From Lineus longissimus (taxonomy: Eukaryota; Nemertea; Pilidiophora; Heteronemertea; Lineidae), in contig NC_088312.1 of the NCBI RefSeq assembly GCF_910592395.1, positions 8,930,001 to 8,994,000 on the forward strand: a stretch of DNA of 64,000 nt. Reading direction: 5' to 3'. Made by a program: the position numbers and the translations under genes. The notes beneath the pieces were generated by a model. That model was given only the letters and a program-made list of their open reading frames with translations. It searched no databases and had not been told where the DNA came from. Within the stretch, counting starts at the first letter, position 1, and every line of letters begins with the position of its first letter. Below are positions 32,571 through 45,408 of the stretch, piece after piece.

Positions 32571-35094
32571 CTGCATCCTGACAGACACCCAGACCTTTTG
32601 GTCTAGGGATACCAGTATCATTTCTATGAGGGAAAACATGGCCAACAGCAACTGGAGAGTAAAGCACCCCACAATGCCACCCGCAACAATTATCACATTG
32701 ATAAGCGATACAAAGAATGCTCATCTACAGGTAAAAATTGTTGTGTTTCGTATTAATCGCAGGTCAAAACAGCATCAATGTCTTTTCGCATCTCCAATGA
32801 CATCAAAATGAGACACAAATGAGATATTTATGTCCATGCAAACATGATCGCATGTCGCAATGACAGTTATAGGGAAGAACCGGTGCGCTCGAAATTAGAC
32901 CAGATGTTCATCAGTCATCCAAGCTAATACCAACTTGAAATCAGAAAGAAATGCGACAAATACAATGGCGCAGCTTTTGCCTGACCAATTAAAGAAATTA
33001 GCCAATTGATCCTTCACGGGTTGCGTTCTTCCTAAAGACATGAACCACACAAGAGCATTCTAATCGTCGATCAGGAAATAGCATGGTCACGCCGGAGCAA
33101 CGACAAACCAGTTCCAGTTTTCAATCTCCTGTCGTCTGGCTCGGTTACAATAGCCATATGTAGACAAATGAATTTCACCCCAAGATGAAGAGATGAGCTG
33201 TGGTGCTTGGTAAGGGCAAGGGAAATTTATGTTGAGATCATTCCAGTAAACCCAAATTGAGCAAACATACAACAGGCTCATCTCGATTTTTGTGAACATA
33301 ACAAATAGAACGACTTGACAGATTTTGGCGACTGAGGCAATGCTGAAATGAAATTGGCTATGGCGACTAGGAATCCTCTAGTCTATTTGACTACGCTGAT
33401 GGACCGCCAATTGGATCTGGGGCACTCTGTCCAAGCAACAAGAGCGAGGGGGAAAAACTATAAATTGATTAGAGCAGACTGCCATTCAGACAAAAAGTCT
33501 TCATGATTCTGTATGCGTCTTGACTACAAAGCAACGCATTCAACAAGAACAAAGCAAAAGACTCATTTGAAGAAAGCACTCTTACTTGAGATGCTGTTTG
33601 GCAAAACGATAACAGAAGCACCAAGTCCATCAGTATTCTGCCAGTGCTACACCTTGGTTGGACACGAATAATTGGCAACCGAAGAAAGGATGGTAAGGAA
33701 GCCGGTGACTGTTGATCGGTAAAGGCAGGTCACATTCGGTGAGACTTAAGGAGGACGATTTGTCCAATATCCTCTTATCTGACAGGCGTACGTGATTGGC
33801 CTATCTGGGGCAGAGCCAGGAGGCAGTCTTACTTGTCAAGGTGGTCGTGGTCTCAGGAGGAAAGGCTCTCAACCAAATAGGTATAGAATTCTTAGGCACT
33901 GTGAAAACGAGCATTTTGAGTCACTAAACTGCAACAGAGCTATGAGATTGACTGCAATTTAACCATTCGGCCAGCACCTTCCAACAACAATCTTCATGTT
34001 GCTATATAGACAAGTCTCAAGTCACTGCATCTAAAATTGATTGATTGATTATTGGCTATTATTTGCTATTCCTTCAATATCCTCTTGGACCAAGGTTACA
34101 TTAAAGTGGTCACCACATGTCACACCAAATCATGTGTAAACTGAAGAACCAATTTTTGAAGAAATGCCAAGAAAGGGAAGGCGACATGTAAATTATACCA
34201 TTGATCTCTCTCCCTTGCCACAAACCCTAAACAACCTTCTCTGAGAGATGAAAGAACGAACCAAGGTTGGCATTTGAGAAACTAGGCAAGCCCTTAGGGA
34301 TTATCCTATATCATAGGAAACTAAGAAGATGTCAGGATGAATCTCAGAAAAACACATTGCGTATTCATGAGCAGAACATCTCCTTTCGATTATATTACAT
34401 TTTTTTCTCAAGATAGTCTGGTCCCAGTGCGGGCTTGACAATATATCTCAAAGCTTTGATGAATGAAGAAAGGTTCTTTCGCCCAGAAGTTGTGATACCC
34501 TAACGAAGCGGAAGGAAAAATTGAAGTTCAAACAAGTAAACCGTGGGGTTTTATTACTTGCTATAATCAATTATGAATTTCCCATTTTTTGATGTAAGCA
34601 GGATATATGGGTTTACCCCCAAGACTTCGGGCAATTTTGGAGGCAACATAAAAAGAGGCCGAGGTCTTCTTCAACACTAAAGCATTTAAGAGAACCCACA
34701 CTGGGAAACATGAACCTGAGGCCAATAAATACGAGTGATTACCAGCATGAAGTATTCCAAGATAGATTGCAAATATCTCATATATGAAAGAGACATCTCA
34801 ACATGGTTGACCTTTAGCAAGATATACAGTGTCTGATGCAGGATTGCTCCCTAATATCCTCCGACACCCGATTTATTTATGAGGTACCGGTGGTGATGTG
34901 TTTTTTCACTGTGAGCAGGTGGGGAGTGGATGGAAGGATTTTCATATAAGTAGCAAGTACACTTTCAATGTATATAGGATGTCATCTAAACCCACTCGCG
35001 AAAGCAGGTTAACCATTACACGACAGGACATTCGAAGGCATTATTTCATTCCATACAGCTTTCTATGACGTCATTCACGGCAATGATAACTTTT

Positions 35095-35216
35095 CAGTCA
35101 GCATGCAAATTAGGCTGCATGGAGCATGATAGGTTTTCAGTCAGCAGGTGAAGTCAGCATACAATCAGCATGCAAATTAGGCTGCATGGCGCATGATAGG
35201 TTTTAAGTCAGCATGC
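35095..35216. repeat. Direct repeat, two units of 68 bp
   Basis: The sequence CAGCATGCAAATTAGGCTGC then ATGGMGCATGATAGGTTTT occurs twice, with a third partial CAGCATGCAAA at the end. ATGCAAAT is the octamer recognised by POU-family factors; whether it is used here is unknown. Confidence 0.8.
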
Positions 35217-38200
35217 AAAACAAATCTCCAAGTTGAAACACTTTTCCTAATTTTTGCTCAGAAACATCAGCAACAAATGATATGATTTGTCACAATATCT
35301 CCTCTTAGTTGTTAAACCACTCCCGCAAGTCATAACAACAATGTCGCAAAATCCTGATAATTCAATGAAGCCATTTTCTTTCCAAATTGAATGAACTGAA
35401 CAGAGAATACCCTATCTCAATTTCTATGACTATCAAAACAATTTATGCTCCGAGCATCGATTCAGCTATCAAAATAATCAGTGCAGCAAATGTGAATCCT
35501 TTTGTTGGTGGGATGTTATATCATTTGAACTGACACATGAAAGTCCCTGAAGTCATGAGAAGACTGGCAATGATGATGGATGCAACAGTTCTGTTTTAAA
35601 ATAACTGTGAGTCACTCAGATCTTCACACTAACTTAATGGAGTCGTCAGGATGAGCTGGAGATAAGTTTTCTATTTCATTATTAATCTGTCTGAAAATAT
35701 TGCAGTGGAGCAGAACTCGTAAACAATATCGGGAAATTTGTTGTGCAGTATTTGTAACTATGACGATTATTGTCTATTACAGCCAGTATTTTTGCAACCT
35801 TTGGCGGTCGCACTTTGATGTCAAGGCAACAGTCATCATAAAGATTAATCCAACAAATATAGACCCCTTTGTCATTGAAACATGATATTCATTGTAAGAT
35901 ACAAAATAGCAGCAAAATTAATCTCATCAGACACTCCTTCCATTCTAATAGCAACAGCTTACTTCCGAAGTTACAGTCATATTGATCAAGTATCATCAAG
36001 TCGCTGAGTCACAAACACGACGCGTTCATATTACCATCACGGTTAACGACACTTCATTGGCATAATTATCGATTTTAATCTAATTTTACTCAAATTAATT
36101 GTCAGTTTATGAAAGAATATGATCTCGTTTTCAAGGCTGTCACGTATTTTTTATCGAGATCACATGAAAAAGCGAGCTTGGAACAATTACGTGAAATCTA
36201 ATCCAGGGTTGAGGCGGATCCACCCTCAAAGTTTTAGGTTCACCTCGGAGTGCCAACTATTGCATCTGTGACACCAGTAACATTTTCTGACATTGCACTG
36301 AATAGAGAAACCATGGCCAATTCATCATTTGAACTACACAGGAAAACATCCCATTCCGCATCAACTCCAATTGAGTCTTTTTTGATAGCCAAGAATGCAT
36401 TATTTTTAGCTAGACACTAATAAAAGTACCAAAATATACTCTTTCCACTAAAGCCTGCATCATTTAGTACATAATTGCTATTCCTAGCACAAACTTCAAA
36501 GGGCACATCCTGTAATCTGAGCTATTCTGGTCTAGTTCGTGACATCAGCATTGGATTATGGGCTATTTTCATCTATCATTCCATATAAGAAGTGGATAAC
36601 ATTTAAATCCATTGTTGCTATTCATAGAAAGAAGAAAAACGGGAAATTACCAATTAAAAAATCCAGAACGAGACCTAAAATAACCTTAATATGCTTGAAC
36701 TTCTCTAGTTTTACTTAAGTAGACCGTTTCTGAATATTCTGAGTACATAGTCGTTTGCTGCAATAATTCAATTTGGATATTTTCTAAAAATTTGTCAGAT
36801 GGACGATGACGCCACATATCACCTGGCCATTGTGTCTATTTCGGAGAAATTAAAGTAGCGGACTTTGATCGGAGAAACAAGAGCATCCTTTTGCACAGTA
36901 GCTTGGGGTTGGTATTGAATACAGAAAAAACAGAACATCAGTGATACAAAAGCTACAGACACAATAAAAAAGTTGCACTCTTTGAAGGACAACGTCCCTC
37001 TCTCAATCGACTTAAGCCACTGTGGCCTGACTCTTACGACAAGCAAGGCAATTTCTCTCACTCTGTCAGCAGCTAAGCAAATGAACAATCAACAACATTC
37101 TCCTGAGGCAGTCATGGTTGTCTCTGAGATCCGTCTGTAAGACACTTTTGATCAGACTATATATAAACTGTCGTTGATTTCCGCGCAAATTAATCTGATT
37201 GAGGGAACTGCCAGAGGCAAGTGAGTGATTCTGCGTCTAAAGCCGCTTGTCGATCAACAGTAGTCTGCTTCATCTGGAGTAAGCTGGTCAGAGAGACCAA
37301 CACTGATGATGTTCTCTAAAGGATTTGTGTTACTGTCTGAAACTGAATGGCTTTGATCCCTTGTGTTTACTTTTGGTGGTTTCCTTATAATCAATTGATG
37401 AGGGGAAAGACAGAGATGGGGAGGGGGGGGGACAACTTGTGGTATTGTATGGAGTATATAGTACGTAGGGATTTAGCTTGCATTGTTCAGGGATCAATGG
37501 GTCTGAGCCTTTGGTTGATCTGACAATCACTAGATTTAGGGAGAGGATAGGAGGACAAGGCAAGAAACAAGCTTATTCCACTAACTCTGTGGGTATCCAA
37601 AAAGATTTACCATGTCTTCTAGATAAAAGGCTTCAGAGATGGAACAAATTTATTCAGTCCTAAATGTTTCTAGAGGTTAAACATGAACTGCCTGAAGAAA
37701 ATGAGGCTTCATGGTCATTGAAAGCATTTTCCAGAGTCTGAGACAGTGAAGGTGGCAACCTATCCTTCGAGGCCCATTTTTACCATGATATCTGAAAGGC
37801 AGGTCAGTGATATGAAATTGCAAAATATTCATGGATTTCCCAATTGCTTCTTTGTATATAGAGCTGTCCTAAGAAAGATATAAGCATTTTTCTTGAAGAA
37901 AGAACTCTCCAAGTCGATGGTGTGCACTAACGAATTCCCAATCTGTATCTACCTGTTTGCGATGGCGACACCCAATTAATTCTTGATGAGTGTTGTTGAC
38001 TGGGCCAGGAGATTCATCGTTTCGAGATGGGTAGGCGAGAGACCGGATAATGTTGTCATATGATGAATGAGGAATTACGTGAGGCTGCAGGACGAATACA
38101 GAGCAGGGACATATGCAGTACACTGTTGACAGGCCGGATTTTCACATTTAACGTGTCAATTTCCACATATAAAACTGAAATAAACAAGGTTCAGCCTTAA

Positions 38201-41200
38201 CTCAAAAGTAAAATATTCCACACAGAAATTGGGAACACATTTTTTGTCACATCCCTGCTGCGGCAAATCTGAAGAAACCCAACATCTGTGTTCCCTCTCA
38301 ATTGGTAAGATTAGGAGACCAAACAGTAACTGTTCTCTGCCTAGCATCTTAGAATGCTTCAAGACTTTCCATAATGAAATATAACCGCTTCTCAGAACAA
38401 CAAAAAATGTTCAAATCTATCTCTGGGCTCCGCCAGTTCTGAGAAGCATCGCCCGACAATTGAATCACCCCTCTTCTCATCCGCCTGTTGCTTTCAATAC
38501 GCTGAGCGCTTCACAATTCACAATAATGAAATAAACGATTGAAACTAACGAAATAGAGCAAACTCAACAGAAAAAGTGTTGGGGAATAGATCATCCTCAC
38601 GCACCGTGGCTTCAACAACAGGCATCACCTTAATCTAATCATCCACCCCCAGTATGGTAAAATCCCACCCGGCCAGTTGGCATGTATAATAGATGGCGGA
38701 TGCTGGAAATCCAATTAAGGGGACCATTGACTTAGAATGCGATTTATCCTCCACCTAACTCGACCCTATATCCAGGGCGGCGTAATCACATTCCGTGAGT
38801 TGAGTGGTTGGCGTAACTGGAGTGATTGACTCTGTTTCTTAGTGGCGATTTACTGATTATCTCTTGGTTTATCTGTTGGACCGTGATGTAGGATGCTGGA
38901 GGACCTCGGGCCATTCTTCAAGGAGAGGTAAAGTTCATTCAGTAGATGATGTTATGGTCAATCCAAGAGAACTTATGACTTTCATTCACCACGTTGATTC
39001 AGGATTTACGGGCAGGGTCAATTCATAAGAATTGTGGGCTTCATAAAACAGGTCTTACATTTTGGATTTCATCAGTAGATCATATCGTCCGGATGTTTTT
39101 GTAGAGATTTCATTAGTTTTCTCTCAGCAATGGCTAGCACTTCAATCATATCTCATAGGCTCAACAACAATGCACTGAAAGCCAGAGCTTAAATGATTTA
39201 AGAGGTTTCTCTGAGTTGGATTTTGGTAACTTTGTCCTGAAAGTGTTAAGGTGAGATTAGCTTGCCAGATTTTCGACATAACACTCCCCTGATATATCGC
39301 AGACAAGGAGAAAGCTATTAAGCCAGTAATGAAGCTGTTATAACCATTCCCAACAGGTTCCATTTATTGTCAATTACACACTGTTCGGGTCTGATACCAA
39401 GTGTGACAGCAAGGCTGGTCCAGACCCAGACACAACACCAGCCACAATGAGAAAGACGGGAATGGCTATTTAGCTTTCATTTCTTATTCATAGGGTGTCT
39501 GATGTTTGCTCTGTGTCAGATGGAAGGTTACAAACTCGATGATAAGAAATTGCTGATTACCATAAAGGAATCACACGGATTTTTGTACGATATGATATTG
39601 TTGCGAGGTGAGGTGAGGTCCAAGATGATTACGAGAAACAATATCAGCTAGGCTTTGTGAAACAGAATTGACAGTGAGTAGAAATAAGGTTGTTCCCATC
39701 TGAGGACCCCATGTGAAATGGACACTTCAAATAGACATGATAGACAAAAACCATTTCCTATACATGAGCTAGTGTACCAAAGCTTTGTAAGTCAATATGA
39801 GTCTTTCTATCCCCAGTAATGTCAAAGAAGGTTTGAGATATGATTAAGGGTAAGATTTGCAGGTCTCACAATTTCAAAATGTGCAAAGAGGCATATCTAC
39901 CCTCATTTAAGAAACCTGTCTCCGAATCAGACACAAATATATGTCTCACATCTCATAAATGACACCGCAAGATGCATGAAAATAAGTAACTACTGACTGG
40001 ATTATTATGGTCAGCTGACTGCCTCGTCGCAACAGAACACCAACCTGGAACGATAATCATCCTGCGATACACCACCACTGGTTATTATTGATGACCATGT
40101 ACAACATTACACAGGAAACACATTTATATGACAGTTCACATGGTTTCATGGTCGTATGTATCCGGTTTATGAATCTGTGGTAAGGCATTGTTGCTATGAC
40201 TTTATATACCGGTAGCGACATAGCAATGTCACTGCTACTGGATGGGACAGTTAGTAAATTGAAGTTCGGTTGGGGAGAAATGCGATGACGCAAAGATCAG
40301 TTGTCAATGCACTATAACCTACACAAAGATTGGGATTTAAATGGAACAGCGTGATAATTCAATCAGATTTTAAATTTTTGAATTTCATGTGAGTTGGAGG
40401 ATGGGATCTACACTCGCAGAGTGGAGTTTGACTGGACAGTCGACAGCTTGGTAATAATGTCCTTGCCACTGGTCCTTGGGGGGACCTCGGTTCTGTTTAC
40501 AACATTGCCTATATTTATATTGCCAACAAGTGGTTCTATCATCGTTATCATTCTTCACTAATAGCAGTTATTCGATAAAATATGTACCAAGTGCATTTCC
40601 ATTTGATTTTTATCACTGAAAATGTACCAGTTCAATCAAATAGTAATATAACACTTCCCCTAAATAAACGAAACTGAACACCATAAGAGCCTCCGCTGAC
40701 AGAACTTGAACTCTTTAGATCGATCCGGCACATCGAAATTTCGCTCTTTCCCAGAGGCAGCAGTCTGAAGGAGGCTGTTACAAGCAGGCTTGATGAAGAA
40801 GAAGACATAAGCAGCTTCATAAGAAGTCAATGGAGTCGTTAGCGTGCCGCGCCCCCGGCAAGTAGCCCACTCAGCAACAAGGCATCAAATTCATTTCAAT
40901 TAAGGGAATATAACAGCAAAGTTTAAACGAGATTGCATGGTAGTTCGAGAGGCAATGGTTTACTTGATGAAGCACATTTGCATTTTACTCGTTACACATT
41001 CGGTCCAACATGAGTAAAATACATTTGAAATTCAAGGGCTTTAAAAAGATAGACGTTTCTTTCGCCAATTAACAGATGGGACCAAAGAACGGCAGATACA
41101 GAATCCAGATTGAACAACATCGATTTTTCAAATGCACTTATTCTCGCTTGATTAAATTGATGTTAAACTACATTTTGGTAATGAGCAATGAATATTCATT

Positions 41201-41862
41201 CAATTTAGCATGAACTGCAAACACAGAATCAGCTGTAAATCGTACCACCAAAAGATACCATCTTTCAACAACACTTTAAATGGGATTTTACACGACTGGC
41301 ATTTTAGCCAACTTTTACATATTCACAGCCCGAGAAAATGTACTGAAAATTTCTTAAAAACGACACTATTCTGTGACTTTCCTATAAGAAGAGTCCCATT
41401 CCAACATAACCCTAGCTACCATCCAAGGATTGAGTGGGTTGATCTTATATCCAAGTAGCTGAGCAGTCACGTATCAGCTAATCAAAGATGCTAGATCATT
41501 CCTGGGTGAGCGCATTTAAAAATGGTCTTTCTCGTAGTCAGGCAACAGGTCGTGGTGGGCAATTATCTACTGTCAGGACCAAATGTGGGCTAATGCAGGC
41601 ATACACTTTATCATACAGATCAACAATCATTGAAGAACCCACGCCTTTAATCCTGGAAGTTGAGCCAACTTCACCTACAGTTGGGTCACAACCATGCAAA
41701 AACTCTCATTGGCAGATGGTTATGACATACTATCGTATGACCAAATATCTGATCAAATAGATGATGCTCATGGTACATATTTGTTTTTTCAATAATATGA
41801 GGTACATGCTCTGTGTTTTATTTTTGGACCATAAGTGTAAAGCTAAGACATAAGCAGACGAC

Positions 41863-41986
41863 AATGGGTGATATGAATAAAGTCTAGCAATTGCTTTTAC
41901 TTCAGTTTTGTACAGAAAGGCCCAGTGTAAATGTACATGGAGTTTTAGATAAAAGCATTTGCTAGTCTTTATTCATATCACCCATT
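41863..41986. repeat. 124-nt hairpin with 36-bp near-perfect stem
   Basis: The left arm, AATGGGTGATATGAATAAAG and on to about 41,900, pairs with the right arm at 41,949-41,986. There are only two mismatches in about 36 positions, around a loop of about 48 bases. There is no evident target-site duplication. It could be a tiny inverted-repeat transposon or a transcribed hairpin RNA; sequence alone does not decide. Confidence 0.7.
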
Positions 41987-42939
41987 ATGTGGTCTTTCAA
42001 ATAGTTCTACAGCAAGAGACAGCAGTTGCTCACTTTGTACACAAATCATCTTAATGATGTTACTTCCATTCTGCACAATATCATTCACCCCAAACACTCT
42101 GAGATGAGCAATCGCTTGCTGAACAAAGACTATCTCGAAATTTACTTGTGGTCATTTCTACTGCAAAGATCACTCTATCATTCTCTCTGACTGTGCAGTT
42201 GGAACGAGGTGGAGATCAGAGAGAATGGTCAACAATCGCTGCAGTTTTCCTGGTTGCTTTTTTCTCGTCTATGAGAAGATGGACGACAATATTCTTTATG
42301 GCCAGTGACCAAGTAAAGTGATAGGGTTGTCAACAGCAGCACACAAGAGTAAAGCATCTACTTTCTAGCTTGGTCAACATCCTTTCCCCGACACTTTTTA
42401 TGATTCACTGCTTGCAAAGCGATAGTGGTCAAAGATCGAATATGATATGAGAACTGGTTGGTCAATCTTGCCATCAGTGGTCAGGGGTTCAGACTATTGT
42501 TTCGGTCTGGCACATTATTTTATGATTCATAAGACAATAGATGTGATAAAGTAATGGGATTTTCTGGTTTGTTAGCCAACCCTGATTGGAAAAGAGTCAC
42601 ATTCCGATGGACACCAAACTCGTTTGTTTTGGACAATTTGTACTGCAGCCTGAGTGGGTAATTGCCAACCGCCAAATCGATTTCTGTTCTGGGCAATTAA
42701 GGATGGCTAAAGCTTAGCACGTTAAAAGTCACAATGAATTAAGTTAAGGGTATCAAGTTAAGTGAGATTGGTTGCATTGTTGGTTGCAGTGATTAGATCA
42801 GGGATATCTAACTGATGTGAATTGGTAAATTCGAATGAACACAACCTAATGCAGGCGGACAGTTTAAAAGAAGTTCTCAAAACCAATTCACAAGTAACTC
42901 CTTTCCTGTAAGGGCCAAGTATGGACCATGACGCCATCT

Positions 42940-42987
42940 ATGATGATGATGATGATGATGATGAGGAGGAGGAGGAGGAGGAGGATG
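42940..42987. repeat. (GAT)n-(GAG)n microsatellite
   Basis: About eight GAT triplets are followed by about seven GAG triplets. It is a simple sequence repeat with no sign of coding context. Confidence 0.95.
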
Positions 42988-44834
42988 TTAATGATGATAT
43001 GGGTTAATGGAAAGGTGTGCGCCTAAGCTTTGCTCAGCAACAAAGAGATAGGATTTAGAAATCAACATCACTTCCCATTGCCTCCTGAATCGTTGCCTCA
43101 TGACAAAAGATTGTACAGTTGCCAAAAAAAACAAGATTTTCAACACCCTTTAAGTCATAAAAGGCCATTGTTTTTCAACTGTTTAGTCTCAATCTTACAG
43201 CCCAGATGGAGAGCAACAAAGCAGTCAGTGTCCTTGATCAGTGTACATCAGGAGTAAATCTCATCTCCCATTAGAATCTGTAGACTGGTGGATGAGCCCA
43301 TCGGGGCTCTGACTGACAGGACGACATGAAAGTATTGGCATCATATCAGCCGTCTATTACCCTTGACTGTATGCTTGTCAGACGTTCATGACCGACTGGA
43401 GGGCTGACAGTTTGGCCGGAGTGCGTATCGGTCAAAAGCTTAATTGCTTCTTGTTGGGCATCTCTTCTTGTGCAAATACAATATGAGTAAGGTTTTTCTT
43501 CTTGTTCAAATAGGGTAAGTCCAATACGCAAATTTATAGTAAAAGCAACACAATTTCAATTCTCACCTCATGTCCTTCTGTAGCAAACATACTGCTGCTG
43601 TCAAGTATCATTTCCTGTTGAATGACTCAGAAACGACAAATTATTGCTGTCGAAGTAACTCTTTTGAAAGATTACAACTTTGCAAACAGTTGAATTATTT
43701 GCCATGAAAACTTGTTCACAGCTATCAATAAATGCACTAGCAGAGTAAAATGAACTAAGTTCAAGGTTAGAGTCAGTTTTCAAATGGATATACAAGTACA
43801 AAGAAGTTTCAGTTTACAATCAATATCCTTGGACTGCTCAGCCACAGTGTTGGGCTTTGGCTCAAATCACAAATCTGGAGCAAGCTGATGTGACAGACCA
43901 GGAGTGTCAGTATTCATTGTATTAGTAATTACCAGTAGTTCTTGTCAAAAAGCAACAGCCGCACAAGAAGGTAACTCCCAAGGGGGCTGTGTAACAATTT
44001 ACCCCCATTCTCCATCAATGCAGGGTCGTATTTAACTTTCAAGTCATGGGGAAGGCAGTAGCCTCTCGATGAGCAGGGGGGGGGGGCAGGTCACCGCTTT
44101 TCACAACAAAAGGGCTCAAATCTGCATAACAACATGTTTTTCTGAAATGTCTGCCCCCCACATGCTAAAAACGGCCCTGTTCTGTGCGGTCCCTTTAAAA
44201 GGCAATGACTATAAATAAATCATTCAAGTGTGATCCCTTTAAATGGGCTCTGACTGTCCTTTTGAATAAACCGAACATGTGCATCCCTTTAAATAATCTC
44301 TCAAATGAATACAATGCTTTAATCCTTTGTATAGTAGGCCTAGTAATCCTTTTTTTGTTTGAATCCCCCAGTTTAGATCATACCCTTGTTTACGAACAAA
44401 GCCTCGTATTCAGGTGGAAGTGTAACAACATGTCGATTGCATAGCATGGTTTAATTTCACTTCCCACCTGGACACAAGGCCTATTTGAAATTGACCAAGG
44501 CCTATACTAGTATCCAGGCCATATGAGACATTGAGTCCATAACAAGCACTGTACATTACATTGGGTGTTTACCTGGGGACAAGAATTTGTAAAAAACTGG
44601 GTGTTAGGTAATAGGGCGGAGTGTTTGTGTCAAGTGCAGTGCAGAGCAGGGCAGAGCAGATAAGATTTTGGAGGTGGAGGAGCTGGGTGTTCGATGAGGA
44701 GCAGTTGTATGTGCTGCGATGTAAGTGATATTTTGATATTTTGATTTGGTATTTCATATTTTTGAATAAAGTCATTTGTACTGATATACCATGCAGAATC
44801 AAATTAAGTCTTGGTGAAATCGCTCTATGGTTGA

Positions 44835-44985
44835 AGCAGTGTCTAGAGACAAATTTGATGTTGGTCATACAGGTATACAGCTAACGCACGGTCCAGAGAC
44901 AAATTGAGTCTTTTGGGAAGATTCCCCACAGTCCAGAGACAAATTCAGTCTCTCAGTGAGATCGGTATACAGTTGACACACGGTA
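44835..44985. repeat. Short degenerate repeat with CCAGAGACAAATT
   Basis: The motif GTCCAGAGACAAATTSAGTC (first copy GTCTAGAGACAAATTTGA) occurs three times. A GGTATACAG-(T/C)-(T/A)-(G/A)AC(A/G)CACGG block occurs twice. No coding is evident. Confidence 0.6.
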
Positions 44986-45081
44986 AGACCCTTATATATT
45001 CCATTATGCCTCAAAACTGACTTACGAAAGGTAAAGGTTCTTGGAAAATAATAAAGACTTGTGCCATGACTGCATCTTTAA

Positions 45082-45408
45082 AGTGATACTATGATGTGAT
45101 TTACAACTTTGCGGAAATACGTCCGTTTTTAATTGTTGATCACAAATGTGAAGCTCAAATTTTCCATTTTTGATCAGATTTATTATAAAATCGCTGAATG
45201 TAAACCACCACGACCGCGAAAATGTTCATGTTGTGACGTCATCAACGAAAACGGCATCGAAGCGAGCCGTCCGGGTGGGATTAAACCATCAATTTCTAGA
45301 AAATGTGCATTTCGATTCGAAAACCTTACCGATTTATGAGAAAGTGACGTAGTCATTTGTCAAAAACAGCTAAAACTTAATATGGTGAAATTTGACACGA
45401 GTTACCCT
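45082..45408. mobile_element. Candidate TTAA-bounded miniature element, 327 bp
   Basis: TTAA at 45078-45081 is followed by AGTGATACTATGATGTG. TTAA at 45409-45412 is preceded by CACGAGTTACCCT, whose reverse complement starts AGGGTAACT. The ends are weak inverted repeats. The left end resembles that of the 2162-2763 element (AG-GA--CTATG). The match is imperfect, so the call is tentative. Confidence 0.4.

Larger units (their letters stand above)
29330..41860. other. Long stretch without identifiable genes
   Basis: I found no exon with recognisable protein similarity here on either strand. The missing 5' exons of SPON1 should lie on the minus strand in or beyond this stretch, but none could be shown. 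Local repeats are listed separately (32.3-32.6 kb and 35.1 kb). A G-run is present near 37.42 kb. Confidence 0.5.

Noticed and set aside
32412-32696. Minus-strand frame with a hydrophobic stretch (GGIVGCFTLQLLLAMFSLIE)
   Set aside because: The likely acceptor upstream leads directly into a stop in this frame, and no neighbouring membrane exons were found.
36819-37088. Minus-strand frame with a hydrophobic segment (FFIVSVAFVSLMFCFFCIQY) that looks like a type II membrane anchor, next to a TATATA motif
   Set aside because: There is no in-frame ATG before the hydrophobic part, the possible acceptor is poor in pyrimidines, and no downstream catalytic exon was found.
39142-39363. Minus-strand ATG frame with LTLTLSGQSYQNPTQ and SGFQCIVVEP, superficially like the first half of a Reeler domain and in the right place for SPON1
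   Set aside because: The FxGF core and YxPG motif are not really present, there is no donor before the stop, and the N-terminus is not a clear signal peptide.
40632-40820. Minus-strand ATG frame starting MKLLMSSSSSSLLVTASF
   Set aside because: It is not a convincing signal peptide, and no donor, downstream exon or promoter was found.
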